Positions 1-13,000 of a DNA stretch of 64,000 bases are shown here, in pieces. Both the position numbers and the translations under genes were made by a program. This DNA is from Blumeriella jaapii. Lineage: Eukaryota > Ascomycota > Leotiomycetes > Helotiales > Drepanopezizaceae. The notes below the pieces were generated by a model. That model was not told the origin of the DNA and made no database searches. It was given only the letters and a program-made list of their open reading frames with translations. The stretch covers positions 186,001 through 250,000 of the forward strand of contig VWND01000018.1 in the NCBI GenBank assembly GCA_009599575.1. Reading direction: 5' to 3'. Position 1 is the first letter of the stretch; each line of letters begins with the position of its first letter.

Positions 1-204
1 CTCCTTCTCGACGTTGGTCTGCTGGCGCGTCTCGTGCGTCTTCTTGACGTGCGTGTGCTCGACGGCCGGCGCGACCTTGGAGTCGACGGTCGTGTCGACG
101 TCGCGGCCCGTGGTGGAGGTCGCCGAGGCGTCTTTGCTGCTCTTGTCGGTTTTGTTGGAGGAGCCGGTGAAGAGGCTGGTGACGGCGTTGGCGGCGTTCT
201 CCAT
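1..204 (-). CDS. hydrophilic stress/allergen-like protein, 5' part only
   Basis: The first 68 codons run off the window edge, so only the N-terminus is visible. The ATG (complement of 202-204) is followed by an Ala/Ser/Thr/Lys-rich stretch with no hydrophobic segment. The visible part ends in a charged segment containing VEHTHVKKTHETRQQT and NVEKE. That His/Lys/Glu pattern resembles a group of small fungal proteins annotated as 'allergen' or hydrophilic stress proteins, in which the motif continues into further His- and Tyr-rich repeats. This assignment is from memory of the family and is moderate. A role in desiccation or heat tolerance would be inference. Upstream (205-340) lies a TGTAG/TTTGTTGG-type simple repeat in the probable 5' leader. 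Confidence 0.6.
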   Translation of the reverse strand, partial: MENAANAVTSLFTGSSNKTDKSSKDASATSTTGRDVDTTVDSKVAPAVEHTHVKKTHETRQQTNVEKE

Positions 205-2488
205 GGTGACGGTTTGGGGAGAAAAGAATGGGATGGGTAGGTAGGTATGTAGATGGTATGTAGATGTGATATAGATGGGTAGATGGTGTAGCAAGTTTGT
301 TGGTTTGTTGGTTTGTTGGTTTGTTTGTTTTGTGTTGCAGCAACAGGGAGGGAGCATCAGAGCATATTATACTGTGTAAGCGAATTCTCTCCACGACGTA
401 ATGATGCCAAGTCACAGTACTACATGCATTAGCATCTACTGGTGGTATTCCAGACTTCTCGGTTGCGTCACCTCGCACGAAAGATGGCCATTCGATGTAA
501 CGAGTGGTCGGCCAGAGGAAGCCAGCAGTTGGCCGGGAAGGTCACTTCCCGTTAGTAGAGTGGGCAGACAAACAATGCAAGGGAAGTCGTACAGCCACAG
601 CTCAAGTCGTTTGGCCACCAGACGTCTCGGTCTCTCCGCGCTATGGCTAGTTGAAGAGTTAGGCCGGACCACGATCGAGCCGTCTCCGAAGTTCCAAGAG
701 TCGGTCGCCCTGGAAAGTGGGAAAGTTGGTCATGGCAAGTGTGGCGTGGTGGTCAAAAGAGGGGGTTTGGAGGGATTGGGGGGGTCCTTCGCCACAACGC
801 ACGTGAGGATTCGATGAAAGGGTTGGGGACTGGGGATTTTGGCTTCGGTGTGTAAGCGTGGATCGCTCGTCACGATCATGGTTGAGAGATCGACGAATTA
901 CGGTGAAAGAAAGCGGCTGCTTGCTTCCTTGCAGTCACACTCGTTGTTCGTAGGTATGAACCTCGAAATTCCTGAACTCGCTGTATGTAACCTATAACCT
1001 CACGTCAAAAGCGACCACGGAAATTGAATTCGGTACGTTCTGCTGTCATCTAAATCCAGGTTCTACGTCAATACTTAGACCCTGCTCAGAAGTTCAGGTC
1101 GGTGTCTCAGACTCAGGTACAGTACATACGGTACAGTACGGTATGTACACACTTGTTGACTTAGCCGACGGACGATAAGCGAGATCTGTGAATCCTTGAG
1201 AACTTGGTCTAACTAGCTAGCGGTCGATCTTACGGAGGCTGCCCAAGCCAGCTGGACTGTAAGTAAGTGAAGCAGCACAGTACTGTACCTTGCGTGCCTC
1301 ACGAGCAACGAATTGCACTGCGCTCCCGAGAAGCAGAAGTTCTCACTAGTCCTCTGTCCAGGGGTGCGTGCAGAAGGTATGCAGCAAACCAGCAATCCTT
1401 CCCATTTGGTGCTACTAAGTCGCACGGCCCACGAACCAGTAGACTAATCGACATCTCCAGGCACTTTCCAAACAAACAGGGAATTAAAAACAGGCTCGGC
1501 AGAGTGATACTCGGCCAGAGAGAAGCCCTCACAGCACTTAGGTAAGGTAAGGTGGGTGGTTCATGCTCTACGCGCCAAGGCATCGATCAAATCGTATCCC
1601 GTCCCCAAGCTATCGCAAGCCTCAACTTGGAGTCGAGGTGGGTAGAAAAACATGCGTTTAAAAACCGTCGCAGCAATGGGTGGGGTGGTTGCGATATGGA
1701 ACAGCGCACCAAACACAGCGGTGCAGGTTCGCATTTTGCTATGCGACAAAAACCAAGAACAAGCAGAAGAAGAAGCAGAAGAAGCCTATCAAAATCAATG
1801 GCACAGTCAGTTGCTTATTCATCAATCAAAATTAAAATCCAAGCTTTCACAGAGCTTCCAAACCAGAGATTGGCACAGGATGTTCTGTACTGTACATTAG
1901 CTTTCCGTGACGTACTGTACTGGGAGCATCGATCGCCCAACGAGCCAGCCCAGCCCAGCCAGGTTTCGGGAAACCCAAAAAACCGCTAACATACCTGTGG
2001 AGTGGACGAGGAGAAGGGCCCAGGCTGGCATGCCATTGCGAGGCAGCGGAGATACCACGCAAGACCTCCCTTCCTTGACGCGGACGTGTACCTATGCTAT
2101 GGACTGATGCGTTCGATTCCAGGGTGCGTGAATTGACTGGTTCCAAGACAATGTGCACTAACTGACTTCCGGGTTTGGCTTGATGTCAGGGCTTGGACTT
2201 GAATGCCGTCGGAGTGTTTACGTGTACGGAAAGAAGGGACAGTACAGTGGCGAGCAGAAAATCCGCCGCGGACGGACGGAGCAGTACGGGGGAAAAGGAG
2301 AGAGAGGAAGAGAAAGAAAATTCGCAGGGGGAAATGGTCGATGTGTAGCTGACTTCTATCACACACGACGCAAGCAAATCTCCAAAGGCCGGAAACGGAA
2401 ATCTTCCCAAACCGGCGGGCGATGAAACCATTTCTGCCCCACGTAGCGCTCGGCATCGAGACACACCCAGCGCTCTTGAGTCCTCTCC
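205..2488. other. intergenic spacer, 2.3 kb
   Basis: No convincing gene is seen; the open frames here lack coding character. A GT-rich simple repeat (TTTGTTGG units) lies at about 296-330, probably in the leader of the gene at the window start. Several copies of the dispersed GTACAGTAC-type motif occur at about 1117-1150, 1277-1288, 1886-1897 and 1911-1921. The segment 2240-2340 is purine-rich. Confidence 0.5.
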
Positions 2489-3908
2489 TCAGATCCGCGT
2501 ATCGATCGGCACAAGCCCCTTTGACATGCGCTTGATCTGCTCCGCGAAATAGCCCGTCTGAATCCCCAACCCCACGGCCTTGATCGGGATCCAATCCACC
2601 CAGCCGGGCACTTTCGGCGTCGCGACCCGCACGCTCGCCTCCTCGTCGGGCACCTTATCGTTCAGGATGATCTCCGCCGGTAGCTTGGGGAGCACGGCCG
2701 CCGGCCTGCCGAGGCCGATGAGGTCGCAAGCGCCCGAGTCGATGGCGGCTTGCATGCCCGGCCGGGTGCGGAAGCCGCCCGTCACCATGAGCGGGATCTT
2801 GGGGAAGCGGCCGCGGATCTCCTTGGCAAATTCGAGGAAGAAGCTCTCGCGAAGGAGGGTGCTCTGCTTCGCAGGAGCCGGCTGGTCGGTGGTGTGGTTG
2901 TCGGCCGCAGTGGCGGAGGCAGAGCGGGCGTTGGCGTCTTGCATCATGAGCGGCTTCTCATAAGTGCCGCCCGAGATCTCCATGAAGTCGATACTGGCTG
3001 CCTCGATCAGCCTCACCTGCTCCATGACCTCGTCGAGGGACTCGGAAGACGAGGCGTCGACACTGTTGAGCTTGATGCCGATGCAGAACCCCGGGCTGGT
3101 GGCTTGGCGAATGCCGCGGATGATGCGGAGCACGATCTCGACGCGTTTGGCTGCCGTGCCGCCAAACTCGTCGGTTCGGTAATTGGTGTCCGACGACATG
3201 AACTGTGCAAGTAGATAACCGTGGCTGTTGAAGGTCAGCGGGGACGAGGGGGTTTGGCGACAGCCTGACCGACCTCGCGTGGAGCTCTACGCCTTTGAAC
3301 CCAGCCTCAAAACACTGTTTTGCACCCTCCACAAACTGCTCAATGATCCCTTCTTTCCCAGCAATCTCTTCAACCGTAAGCTCCCTCGGCGTTCCAAAAA
3401 GCAAAGACACGATGCCTCGAGCGAACCACGAATCCCCCATGCTCATCTTTTTCGGCGACGGAGCGACCGCTTTTGCGAACAGACTCCGCCTTCCCGCCCC
3501 ACGGGGTGATTGGCGCCCCGGGTGATTGAGCTGGATGATGGTGGGCGTGCCGGATCGCTGACAGACAGCGGCCCAGTTCTTCCACTGGGCTTTCTGCTCG
3601 GGAGTCTGGCCGCGGAACGAGGTCTCTAAGTCTGCTGGCGACCCGTGAAAGACTTCCGAGACCATAACGTTTCCTGCACGAGGTTAACATCGTACATCCC
3701 AGTCAAGATTCTCCATGTTGACTTGATTGGGAGAGGGAGTACCTGTCATGATCATGCCCCATCCGCCATCTGCCCAGTTCCCGTACACTTTTGAGAAAGC
3801 CTCGTCTGGGATGTGCGAGGACGACATGGTCTCGGCCATGGCCGCCTTTGCGAGGCGATTTGGAAGTTCCAGACCGCAAGGCAGCGTGACGGATTCAGAG
3901 AGCAGCAT
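2489..3908 (-). CDS. NADH:flavin oxidoreductase, old yellow enzyme family
   Basis: Predicted CDS is complement(join(2489..3224,3274..3673,3743..3908)), 433 codons, in frame throughout. The introns of 69 and 49 bp have GT-AG ends, and both junctions restore conserved motifs: GMIMTGNVMVSE at the first, and GVELHASHGYLLAQF at the second. The protein should be an FMN-binding TIM barrel that reduces activated C=C bonds with NAD(P)H. LPNRLAKAAMAE near the N-terminus, the LNHPGRQSP segment, the HASHGYLLAQF active-site pair, the TDEFGG motif and the phosphate-binding MVTGGFRTR / DLIGLGRP segments are all present. Length fits the fungal family (about 400-430). I chose ATG 3908 because the frame further upstream has no ATG and lacks family similarity. 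The physiological substrate cannot be told. It is convergent or head-to-tail with no obvious partner. Confidence 0.94.
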
Positions 3909-4327
3909 TGTGTGGCCGTGAAGTGTCAGGGTCGGGAAGATCGAAGAAGTGCGTTTGGATGCTTGCGATATCAAGATTTGAAATGCCTGAGTTGAGATTG
4001 TTCGTTTTCGTTTCTGCTGCGTACTGACTGACGCCAAGGCTTTAGCTGAAAGCGTCCACGGCCCCACACGACCCCAGCACGATTTCCGATTGGTCAATTG
4101 CTTGTGGCCTGACGAGCTCGCTTAGCTTTTGTTGACTTCCATTCTTCCATTGCTCTAGGGCCCAGAAATCTATTTCGGAATTATCACAGTATGATAAGCC
4201 CTATGTAATGGGTATCGCACTATTTATCTATTCCCTCCAGCCTTTCAAACGCCAGACTCAACATCTCCGTACGCAGCAGCATAGCTCCCATCTCCCATCC
4301 CTCACCCAGAAAACCACCAGACCCCCC
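3909..4327. other. spacer between OYE gene start and MFS gene end
   Basis: This 419-bp spacer must hold the promoter of the OYE gene and the 3' end of the downstream MFS gene, both on the minus strand. I see no gene or strong motif in it. Confidence 0.5.
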
Positions 4328-6553
4328 TCAATGCGAAAACCTGAAATCCAACCGCTTATTTCCCTCATCGCTCGTCGTTGCCACGTAAGCCAGCCGCTCC
4401 CCCTCACTCATCGCACTCCACCGCCTTGCCCGCCAAGCGTTCCGCTGAACGTAGTACGCCTTCGTGCCTAGATACAGCGCGATGTTGAGGAACAGCAGCG
4501 AGAGCAGGACGTGGTTCCCGCGCCGATAGCGCGGCGCGTCGTCCTCCTGGTAAATGTTGGCCGCGATGATGCCAGATGTCTGTACGCACATGTTGTACAG
4601 CGCGGCCGAGACGGTGCGCGACCGCACCGTGTTAGAGTTGCGCGAGTTCCAGCCGACTTGGATGGGGTGGGCTGGAGCGGGCTGTTAGCATCGTGTTCGC
4701 TTAACTAGCGGGGAAAGGGGAAGCTGGGCTGGGGATCAGAAGTTAATAGACATGACCTGCCGTTTGGGAAGGATAGCAGGGCCGTAATGACGGCCCAAGC
4801 GCCCCACTTGTTGAGCTCGTTGATGTCGACGACGTTGATAAAGATCAGAAACGGCAGCGCCCAGATCTGACCAATCATCGCCGTGAACGTCAACTCGCCA
4901 AACACCTCCCCGGCGTACGTCAAAGCCAGCATGCTCACGCAATGAAACACCTTGGACGGGATGACCAGCAGGTTCGTCTTGAACGTGTCGAACCCCAGCT
5001 CTTTCAGCGAGAGCGTGAGGTAGTTGGCGGGCGTCGACATGGGCGTCTGGAAATTCAAGCCAAGGATGTAGATCGGCCAGAGGTCGAAGTCTTTGATGCT
5101 GCGCCAGAGCAGAGCTGGCGTGAGCGGCTCCCGGTTATGCATGGAGCTCTTGCTGGGGTCTTCGCGGATGATGCGGTTCACCATGATCTTCTCCTCGCGC
5201 TCAGTGAACCAGCCTCTCTCCCCACGAAACCAGCTTGCGGTTGAGGTTGGGCTTGACGGCATGAGGACGAATGCGAATAGGCCGACGATGAGCGTGAGGG
5301 AACCCTGCGACGAGTGAGCACACCCGATCCACGCCAGATGAGAGGGTTTCTTACCTCGATGAGGAACAGCCATCGCCAGCCAGCTTGTCCGTTCACTCCT
5401 CGCAGATGCAGGATTCCAAAGGCGAGAAAAGCACCCATGACATCCGCCGAGGTGGAAGCAGTCCAGAAGAAGCCCAATCTCAACGACAGCTCGTGGTGCT
5501 TGTAAAAGTACGAAAGATACAGTATGACCTAGCCACTTGTAAGTTATCCAATGACCCAATCCGGTTCGAGACGGCGTACCTCCGGGATGAAGCCACCCTG
5601 CAGCATCCCTAGCAGCGCCCTCGTCACCAGAAAAGACGTTCTCCCGCTCAAGAAGAACTGCCCTGACGCTACAAGAGACCAGACGACCATCTGCGTCGGG
5701 ATCCACACATCAGGCCCAACCCACTTCGCGATCAGCTGACTCGGTAGCTCCGCACACAAGAATGCCAGCTTGAAGACCGTGTTCCCGGTATTGTAGTCTA
5801 TTGACTCCGCCTCAGCCCTAAGCATGCTACACCTTCTTCCTCCCTTTTCAAGTCCTCTCCATCATTCATCCATCCCAAACCATACAAAAGTTCTAAAGAA
5901 GAACAAATCGAGGAGGGAAAAAAGAAGAATCACGACTCACCATTCGTCCCCATCTCCAGATCCTCCAACAAGCCATCCGTCAACGCTTGCGCCACATTCG
6001 AGCGGTCCAGCTCCAACGCCATGAACATGAAGCCCGCAAACAGCATGATCCGGCGATCGATCTTCTTGATCAGTGCGTGCTCCTCGCCCCACGTCCAGCG
6101 CTCATCGGGATCGAAGCGGTGGATGTTTTCCCAGGAGTCGCTGGGCCGGTACTCCTCGAGCGTGTGCGGGTCGTCGAAGACGGAGGGCTGCGTCGCGACG
6201 GCGCGCGGGTCGTAGATACTCGCGGACCGCGACCGCTGGAAGAAGAAGCGGCGCTCAGAGCTGGGTACCGCCAGGGCGAGTGGCTTCTTGGAGTAATCGT
6301 TGTGAGGTACGGTTTTCCTCACGAGATAGTCATGTGCGTCTCCTCCCTCATCGTAGCCGTCGACGTTCTTGTCCAGATCCGGATCGAGATCTAGATCCAG
6401 GTCTGTACTGTCGTCGTACCCGTTCTCGTTCTCGTTCTCGTCCTCGCTGAAACCCGAGCCTGAGCTCAGGCGGTGGTATCTTGCACTGCCCGTGAAGCGC
6501 TGCATCTTGATGGCCGAGTCTGGCTCAGGGCCCGGGGGAGCGGGCGCCCTCAT
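4328..6553 (-). CDS. MFS transporter, anion:cation symporter type (Dal5/Tna1-like)
   Basis: Predicted CDS is complement(join(4328..4671,4761..5304,5355..5528,5580..5797,5941..6553)), 630 codons in frame. The first ATG in frame is at 6553. A long acidic N-terminus of about 150 residues ([15 protein letters not shown] run) precedes the membrane part, which is unusual but known in the family. Conserved landmarks are [18 protein letters not shown] (TM1), [32 protein letters not shown] (TM4-5), and the C-terminal [19 protein letters not shown] followed by [20 protein letters not shown]. That C-terminal block is typical of the fungal allantoate/nicotinate/biotin-type carriers. Twelve TM helices are expected in the plasma membrane. 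The last intron (4760..4672) appears to begin with GC rather than GT (see findings). The substrate is not deducible. Confidence 0.92.
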
Positions 6554-7233
6554 GCTATATGAGCTTACGCTCACCCACCAAACGACCTATTTAGAGCTGG
6601 AGCAATAAAGTTCGGCGCTGCACAGCAGTGAAGTTGGGAGCCGGTGAAGGGTGTCGCGTGGATGTCGAGTGAAGGTCGAGTTGGCATCGCGTGCTAACTG
6701 TGGTGGTTTAGGTTTCAGAGCTTATGATTGTGCCGTGCAAGGTTACACAAGGATCGCTACCAAGCACGGATCTTGGCTCGGGTGTCGTTTTCACGATAGT
6801 TACATGTTTCAAGGTAAACAAAAGCCGCCAACTCTCCCAAAGCCCACGCCCAGCTCCAGGGGTCCTCGCTAAACTCGTCGAAGGGGGAAAGAAGGAGAAC
6901 AAGATAATGGGAACAGACCGCCCATTTCTGTTCATGCCTACCGTCATATCTCAAAAGGCGTCTCATGTAAGGCATGGCATCTGGTCGACACCTCCGCAAA
7001 TCTTGATATGTATTGAAATAAACCCCAATCCTGATGTACGGCCGCAAAGCCAACTGTATCAATACAACTTGTACAAGAAAACCCAAAATGGCCGTCTATA
7101 GGGAGCCCTTACCGTCCCAGAGAGGGAACTGCGCCACCTTGAACTCCCAGTCATTCAAGCTCATCATCTAACTACTCAGCCTGGGATTTAAAATACTCAC
7201 GCTTAAACAACACACCGAATCTTCTCGTCCGTC
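6554..7233. other. spacer between MFS gene start and SEC7 gene end
   Basis: This 680-bp spacer contains the MFS promoter and the SEC7 3' untranslated region. The open frames here have no coding character and no repeat stands out. Confidence 0.5.
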
Positions 7234-10200
7234 TCATCTGAAACTCGACCGACTCGACCGCCTCTTCGCAGGCGTCGCCATGGAGCCTGTTGGGCTCGAC
7301 GAGCGTTCAGGCTTGCGTTCGGGGATGCCAAGTTTTATTTCTCCAACCCTCCTTAGCAGACCTTGCAACGCCATCCGGACATCGGTCCCCATGTCTCTAT
7401 TCAAGAGATCTGTACCGAGAGGGTAGAACGTCTCGATGTATCGCTCGAAATCGTCCCGGGGAAAGTTGACGTATCCTTCCAGCACATCCACCACAACCGG
7501 TCTCCACGCAATGATGTTCCGCTGCTGAGACTCTTCTTCCAGTTGCGTGAAGCCGCGGATGATGTCCGCGCACAGCGGCACCAGCGCAGCTTCCGTGTCG
7601 CCTCGGTTGCGCTTCCGCTCTTCGCTGTCGTCGTGGTACATGCGGAGCAGAATGCTCACGTATGTGGCAGCGCTGCCACTTTCCTGTTTGAGGAGATTTG
7701 GGGGTTGCTTCATGAAACCCTCCCGCCAGAGTCGCATACGCAGCTCCTTGTTCTCATTGAAGCGCTTAGCGAAGAGGAAACTCTTCTTGAGAAGACCCAT
7801 TAGGCGGAGAAGCTCTTGACTAGGGATTTGAGTGTAAACAGCATCGTTGGAAAAGAGCTCATTGACAGTTTCGATCATCAGAAGCTGGAGCACGCATTTC
7901 GTGATGATCTTGTTAAAGAATCGGCGCCGCGCAGCTGTGACAACAACTGGCTGTTGCTGGAGACCCGACTGAGGTTTGTAGTCCTCGAGATCAGTATCTG
8001 AGCGAGTAGGCGTCCGTCCTTCATCATCATTGATGCTGTCTGCGTCCGGTGTTGAGCTATTGGAACTCGTGATGACCAAAAATTTCGCGTCTGTCGTAGG
8101 TTCGTCGATGGGTGTCATTCCGTTCTCCAGCCCACCAGCGGCTGACGTGGTAGCTGAGAAGAGCTGAGAAGCGGTCGTTTTTTCGAAAAGGTCCACAAAT
8201 GCGCCGACGATCTTCGACCAATGCGCCGGCTGGAACTTCGTCACATTCTGCAGGATCAGCTGCTGGAGACAATTGCTGCCGATGCGAGCAATTGTGTCGT
8301 TTTCTTGACATATGCACAGCGTCAAGAGATCTAGGAATCTATCCAGCATATATTCGAGTGACTTGAAATAATAAGTGAAGAGGGAGATCATGTTTCGCAA
8401 GGCCTGAATCATGGTCGTCGATAGCCAAACGGATAATTCCTCGTGAGTAAGAACGTTGGACATTTCTGATTTTGACTTGAGCACCATGAAGATAGGATAG
8501 AGCAATTGTCGCCATAGGATATCCCAGAAATCCTGAGGAAAGTCGCGGCCGTAGTTTATGAGGGACTCGAAGAGGTAGCTGAGAGCATTGGATCTCACTT
8601 CCAGGTCCTCACCCGTCATCAGGACATCGTGGAAAGCAAAAAGGACGGGGAACCAGAACGCTTCTTCTTGCGATGTCCTGCTGACTTGTTTGGCAGCCAC
8701 GTCCGTGGATTTAATGGAGCCATCGGAATTCGCATCCGACTTCTTGGACAAGGGACACTCAGGGGTCTTGAGCATCTTTGGGATGATCGATTTGAGAGTC
8801 TCCATAGCCTGTAAGCCCTTCTTCTGGAATCTCATGTTCTTCGAAAACTCTGTCAAGCACACAACTAGATCGGCAAATGCACCTTGAGAGATGACCATGC
8901 CAAAATGAGTCTTGTATACCTGGTTGATGTTGTCAAAGGCAAGATTGACGATGCTCTCGTACGGCTCTCGGGCAGCTACGGTAAACACACCGAACATGGT
9001 CCGCCAGCCGGAGCGAATGTTTGATCCCCGCGCCTGAATCATCTGGATAAGACAGCGGAGAACCATGTCTTTGACGGTAGCAACACTGCTGTTTGCCATG
9101 ACATGTTCGAATGGCTTTAAGAAATCCTTCTGAAATTTGAAACCGGGCAATTCTTCGATCTCCATGAATCGCATTGACAATTGGCGCAATGAGTCGAGCG
9201 CAAAGAACACCACTCGGGTATTGTTGTAGCATCCAACCCGATTAAAGTGTTCTCCCAGCACAGCCCAAATGTTTGTCCACTCGAATCGGACTCGGGTCAT
9301 GTTGTAATAACTGATCTCGACCAATTTTTGGAGACAGTAGGTTCTCGGATTTTCGGTTTGGCCCCCCGTCCTGATTTCTTCCCAACTCACTTCGGTCAGA
9401 GCCCTGACAAAGTGGACAATGGCTTCGCCGGACAGGTTCGCAGTATTTGTGAAAATTCGGTCGACGCCCCTGATGACTTCGTCTGAGCGGCTCTCCATAG
9501 CGAATTCCATAGAATAGCTTGGGCTGGTAATCGTGGATCGAGGTCGCGGCCGAGACGGTCTAACTGATTGACTTGATTTTCTCGGATCTATCGATTGCGC
9601 ATCTGATTTGGAGGCAGGCACAATTCTGGCTTTCGAAACATCTGGAATCGAGCCCTCATCAATGCCGTCGGTTATCAGCTGCAATCTATCCAGCTGGCTG
9701 ATACACATCAAAATATCTCGCCACGATCCTTTTAGGAGATTTCCCTCTGACTGCCCTATTTCGATCAGAACCTTGAGCGCTTCAACATGTTTTGCTTGCA
9801 TCTCGGTAGGATTGTTGAGATTTGTCGCGTTCTTCAAAGCCGACACGAAAGCTTCTCGCGCAGTCTCCAAGTCGAAAGACATGCAATACGGACAGCGAGT
9901 TTCATGCCTTCCATGCACAACCTGACAATCTCAATGCTGTGGGCATGCTGCATTTGACCCGAGAAGCCTGAGAAGAACGACATCCAAGTCACGTCAAACA
10001 TCGAACCAACGTGCTTAAAGGATGTGGCGGGGATGAACTTGATCACCCCAGATTTTGTAGCATTCTTCCGCTGGTTGCGAAACAAGTTCTTGAAGAGCTG
10101 TTCAGACCTATGTGAGATTTCCTCGGATTGTTGCAGGTATGCCTCTCGTTGGAGATCCCGGCCAACAGTAGCTAAAGCTTGGCCGAGGCCCGCAGCTATG

Positions 10201-12758
10201 CCACCAGGCTGCTGAGGTATCACTCCCATGGCTGCTGCTGCTTCCCGCTCACTCTTGAGTACAATCTCATTGGCATGGATTTCATCATATATTCCTATGA
10301 GGTATTCATCCGGAAGGTTGTCATTGTCGTTGATGCCTCGGTTATTCTTGATAAAATCCTCCTTAGTCATGCGTTTGATGACTTGTCGACTGTGCGCATC
10401 TGTATTCAGCATAATGACCGAGTAAGCAAGCACATAAGCTGTATCTGCATTTGCAAAAGCATTTGGGTTGCCGGTGACGTATCGATTCGCGAACTTTAAC
10501 ATAAAGCGATCGATCTTCTGTGATTCTCCGGGCAATCGAAAAGATTGGAGGAATTGTCGCAGAGCATCAACGAACCGCCTTTTTGTAAAGTCCATGGTAT
10601 CAACGAAGGCGTGCATGATGGCAATATTTCTTTCGTCGCCCTCACCAAGATACTCTCCAATCTGAGCCTTGTCCAAGCGCTCTTCTTTAATTAAAAATTT
10701 GGCGATATCGACCGCAGAATCACTGGGAATAAAGCCTTCCTTTATCAGCAGCTGAATGCCGCGCTTAGGTTTGAAGTTGAACTGCTTGATGGCGTTACTC
10801 AAAGCAGTCTTCCTTTGCTTCTCTTTTTCGAATTGATTCGGATCGTCCTCAAGCACCGGAGTGGAAGGCGGAAGTGGCGTTTCACCGTTCGTAACTCGTG
10901 TGTTGCTCTCGTTTTGCGATGGGTCAAGCGACTGTCGTGTATCTTCTGACTGCCTCCCTTCCCCATCCGGATTTCCTGTGGCTTCGGAAATCCCCTGCTG
11001 GGACCAATTGGCCATGGATCTCAATGTTTCTACGAGACAGTCCAAAGCAAGTCGTTTGATAATATACTCCTTGGGGATTTCGTCGTCAACGCCGGTGTTT
11101 TTTTCGGTCAGTTGGGCAGTGGTCAATGATGGAGGAAGAGTTCCCCGAGCCTGCCAGTCGGATCCAGAGCCATTCGAGGCCCCTTTCGCTGCGCGCTCCG
11201 CGTACTGTTGTTGGTGATACGGACTGACCATAACAGCCTGGCTCGCTGCCTTTGAGAGGTCCTCAATTAGGGTCTGGAACATATTATCGACGTTCCTATC
11301 ACAGTCATAGTTCAAGTAGGTCTCGACCAACGCCCGTGGATCACCGCAGTATCTCTGAAGAATCCCCATGAAGTACAGCTTCTGAGCAACAGGAGCATTG
11401 CGCCTCTCGAGGAGAGCCAAGTAGATCTCATTGAGGAAAACTTCAATCTCTTTCTACGGACTCGTTAGCTGCAAGGTCGGTCTGGCACGATGAGCGCAAC
11501 GCACCTTGAACGCCGCCCTCATAAACTTCAGTACAAGCCAGAAGATCTCGCAGCACACCTCAAAGACTCGATCCACCGAACTAGCGCCGTTACGGGTGAT
11601 GCTTAAGCACAGGTAGAACTTGATAGCCTGCAAGAAACCTGTGGGCTCGTTGCTTTTGCTGTTGGTGATGGTACATAGGGGGGAAGTAAATACGAGCATA
11701 TTATTATTCAGTAAGATGTGTATCAAGTGAAGCGAAATCAGTTTGGAGCGCATGGCTTGCCCTTTTAGATCGTAGAGTTGATCGGGCGGGAGCACTTTGG
11801 TGCTGAGATTGCAAAATGACCGGAATACCAGATATGCATCTCGTATGTAGACCTCGTCTTCGTTATCCTCGGAATCCAACTCTCCGTCTAGGCTGTCCTC
11901 GGCAGATGGAGTGCCCCCTTCACCAAACCGAGAGGTTTGTTGCGGATGCTTCAATTGTGTCACCATGGTTGACCCATCTCCCATTTGCGAGTCGTCGAAG
12001 CTCTTGCGATGTTCGAGGTCCTTTAGCGTGAGTTTCGGTCCGTCTTCCTCGGATGGCATTTCGGACGCCAGGCTCTCTTCTACGGAGCCCTCCCTCGCAT
12101 CGCTCCCATTGGCTTCTGCCGAGACATCAACCGTATACGAGCTCGTGTTGCCCGGACTCTTTCCCAATTTCGTGAGGTTCAGCCGGGCTTCCTTCATGTG
12201 GATGCGCGTCTTGACTCGCTCGAAGACTGTGCCGACCATCTGGGTCAAGGTTCCCTGGGCTACTTGCTGGTTCGTACTACTCTTCGAGAGCAGAAAGACA
12301 TTGTAGACTTGCCGCACCGCCTTCAGCAGGCCAGCCCCGTGCACCACGATCTTGTCGTTCAACACCGCTGCCAGCAAGGACTTGACGATCTGCAGCTGGA
12401 TTTCGACCGCGGTCGTCTCGCCCTGGAAACAGTCGCATATGGTGTTGATCGCTCTATCGATCAGGGGCTCGCGGGAGGCCTCCTTGTCGGCATTGGGCGA
12501 GGATGGGACGGAGAAATAGGAGTAGCTGATGAGCTTGCCGATACAGTCCAAGGCCGTCGTCGTTAAGGGGATGCTGCCGGATTGTGTCGCCTGCTGCAGC
12601 GGCGCAAAGATGATTTCAGGGTCGGGCAACTGGGGCGCATGCTCTTTGATGTCCTTGAGGGCCTTCTGAACGGACTCGGAGAGCGGCTTGTTCTTGAGTG
12701 CCTCTTTGGAGGCCGCGACCGCTTCCAGCGCTGACACGACAAAGACGATGGAGCTCAT
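7234..12758 (-). CDS. SEC7: Arf guanine nucleotide exchange factor Sec7/BIG (frame broken once)
   Basis: A large Arf-GEF of the trans-Golgi, activating Arf1-type GTPases for vesicle budding. The exons are 12758..11505 and 11453..7234, with a 51-bp intron whose removal restores MRAAFKKEIEVFLNEIYLA. The N-terminal DCB region (SSIVFVVSALEAVAASK onwards) and HUS region are followed by the catalytic Sec7 domain. This shows the glutamic-finger region (VDIAKFLIKEERLDKAQIG) and the FANADTAYVLAYSVIMLNTD motif. The HDS repeats continue to a basic C-terminus. Total would be about 1824 residues, normal for the family. The frame is broken near 9875: the conserved KLAVRIAC-(L)-FDLETAREAF junction lacks one base. 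The start is uncertain. ATG 12758 begins the conserved part; an in-frame ATG at 13121 would add 121 Pro/Ser-rich residues encoded partly by a trinucleotide repeat, which I doubt. Confidence 0.94.
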
Positions 12759-13000
12759 CGTGGGCTCGTGGATCTGCCGGCTCCCATGCAGACGTTCGAC
12801 GATGCTCGTGGTCTCGGTGTCGAGGGGGTGGGAGAAGTGGTGGTTGCGTCGCGTTGAAAAAAAATGCCAGTCTGCAAAGATGTTATGCTTCGAGGACAAG
12901 GGCAGGTCCCCGATGACCCGAGTGGGACATGAATCCTGGACGACTGGTTGGGCCGATAGTAAGTGAGACGAAGAATCTTCGCAGCGTTCCGTACCGCATG

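Noticed and set aside
2097..2130. GTTCGATTCC string resembling a tRNA B-box
   Set aside because: No matching A-box or cloverleaf upstream.
9834..9918. SEC7 frame change explained by an intron
   Set aside because: No GT-AG pair fits: the conserved residues on both sides are contiguous apart from a single missing base.
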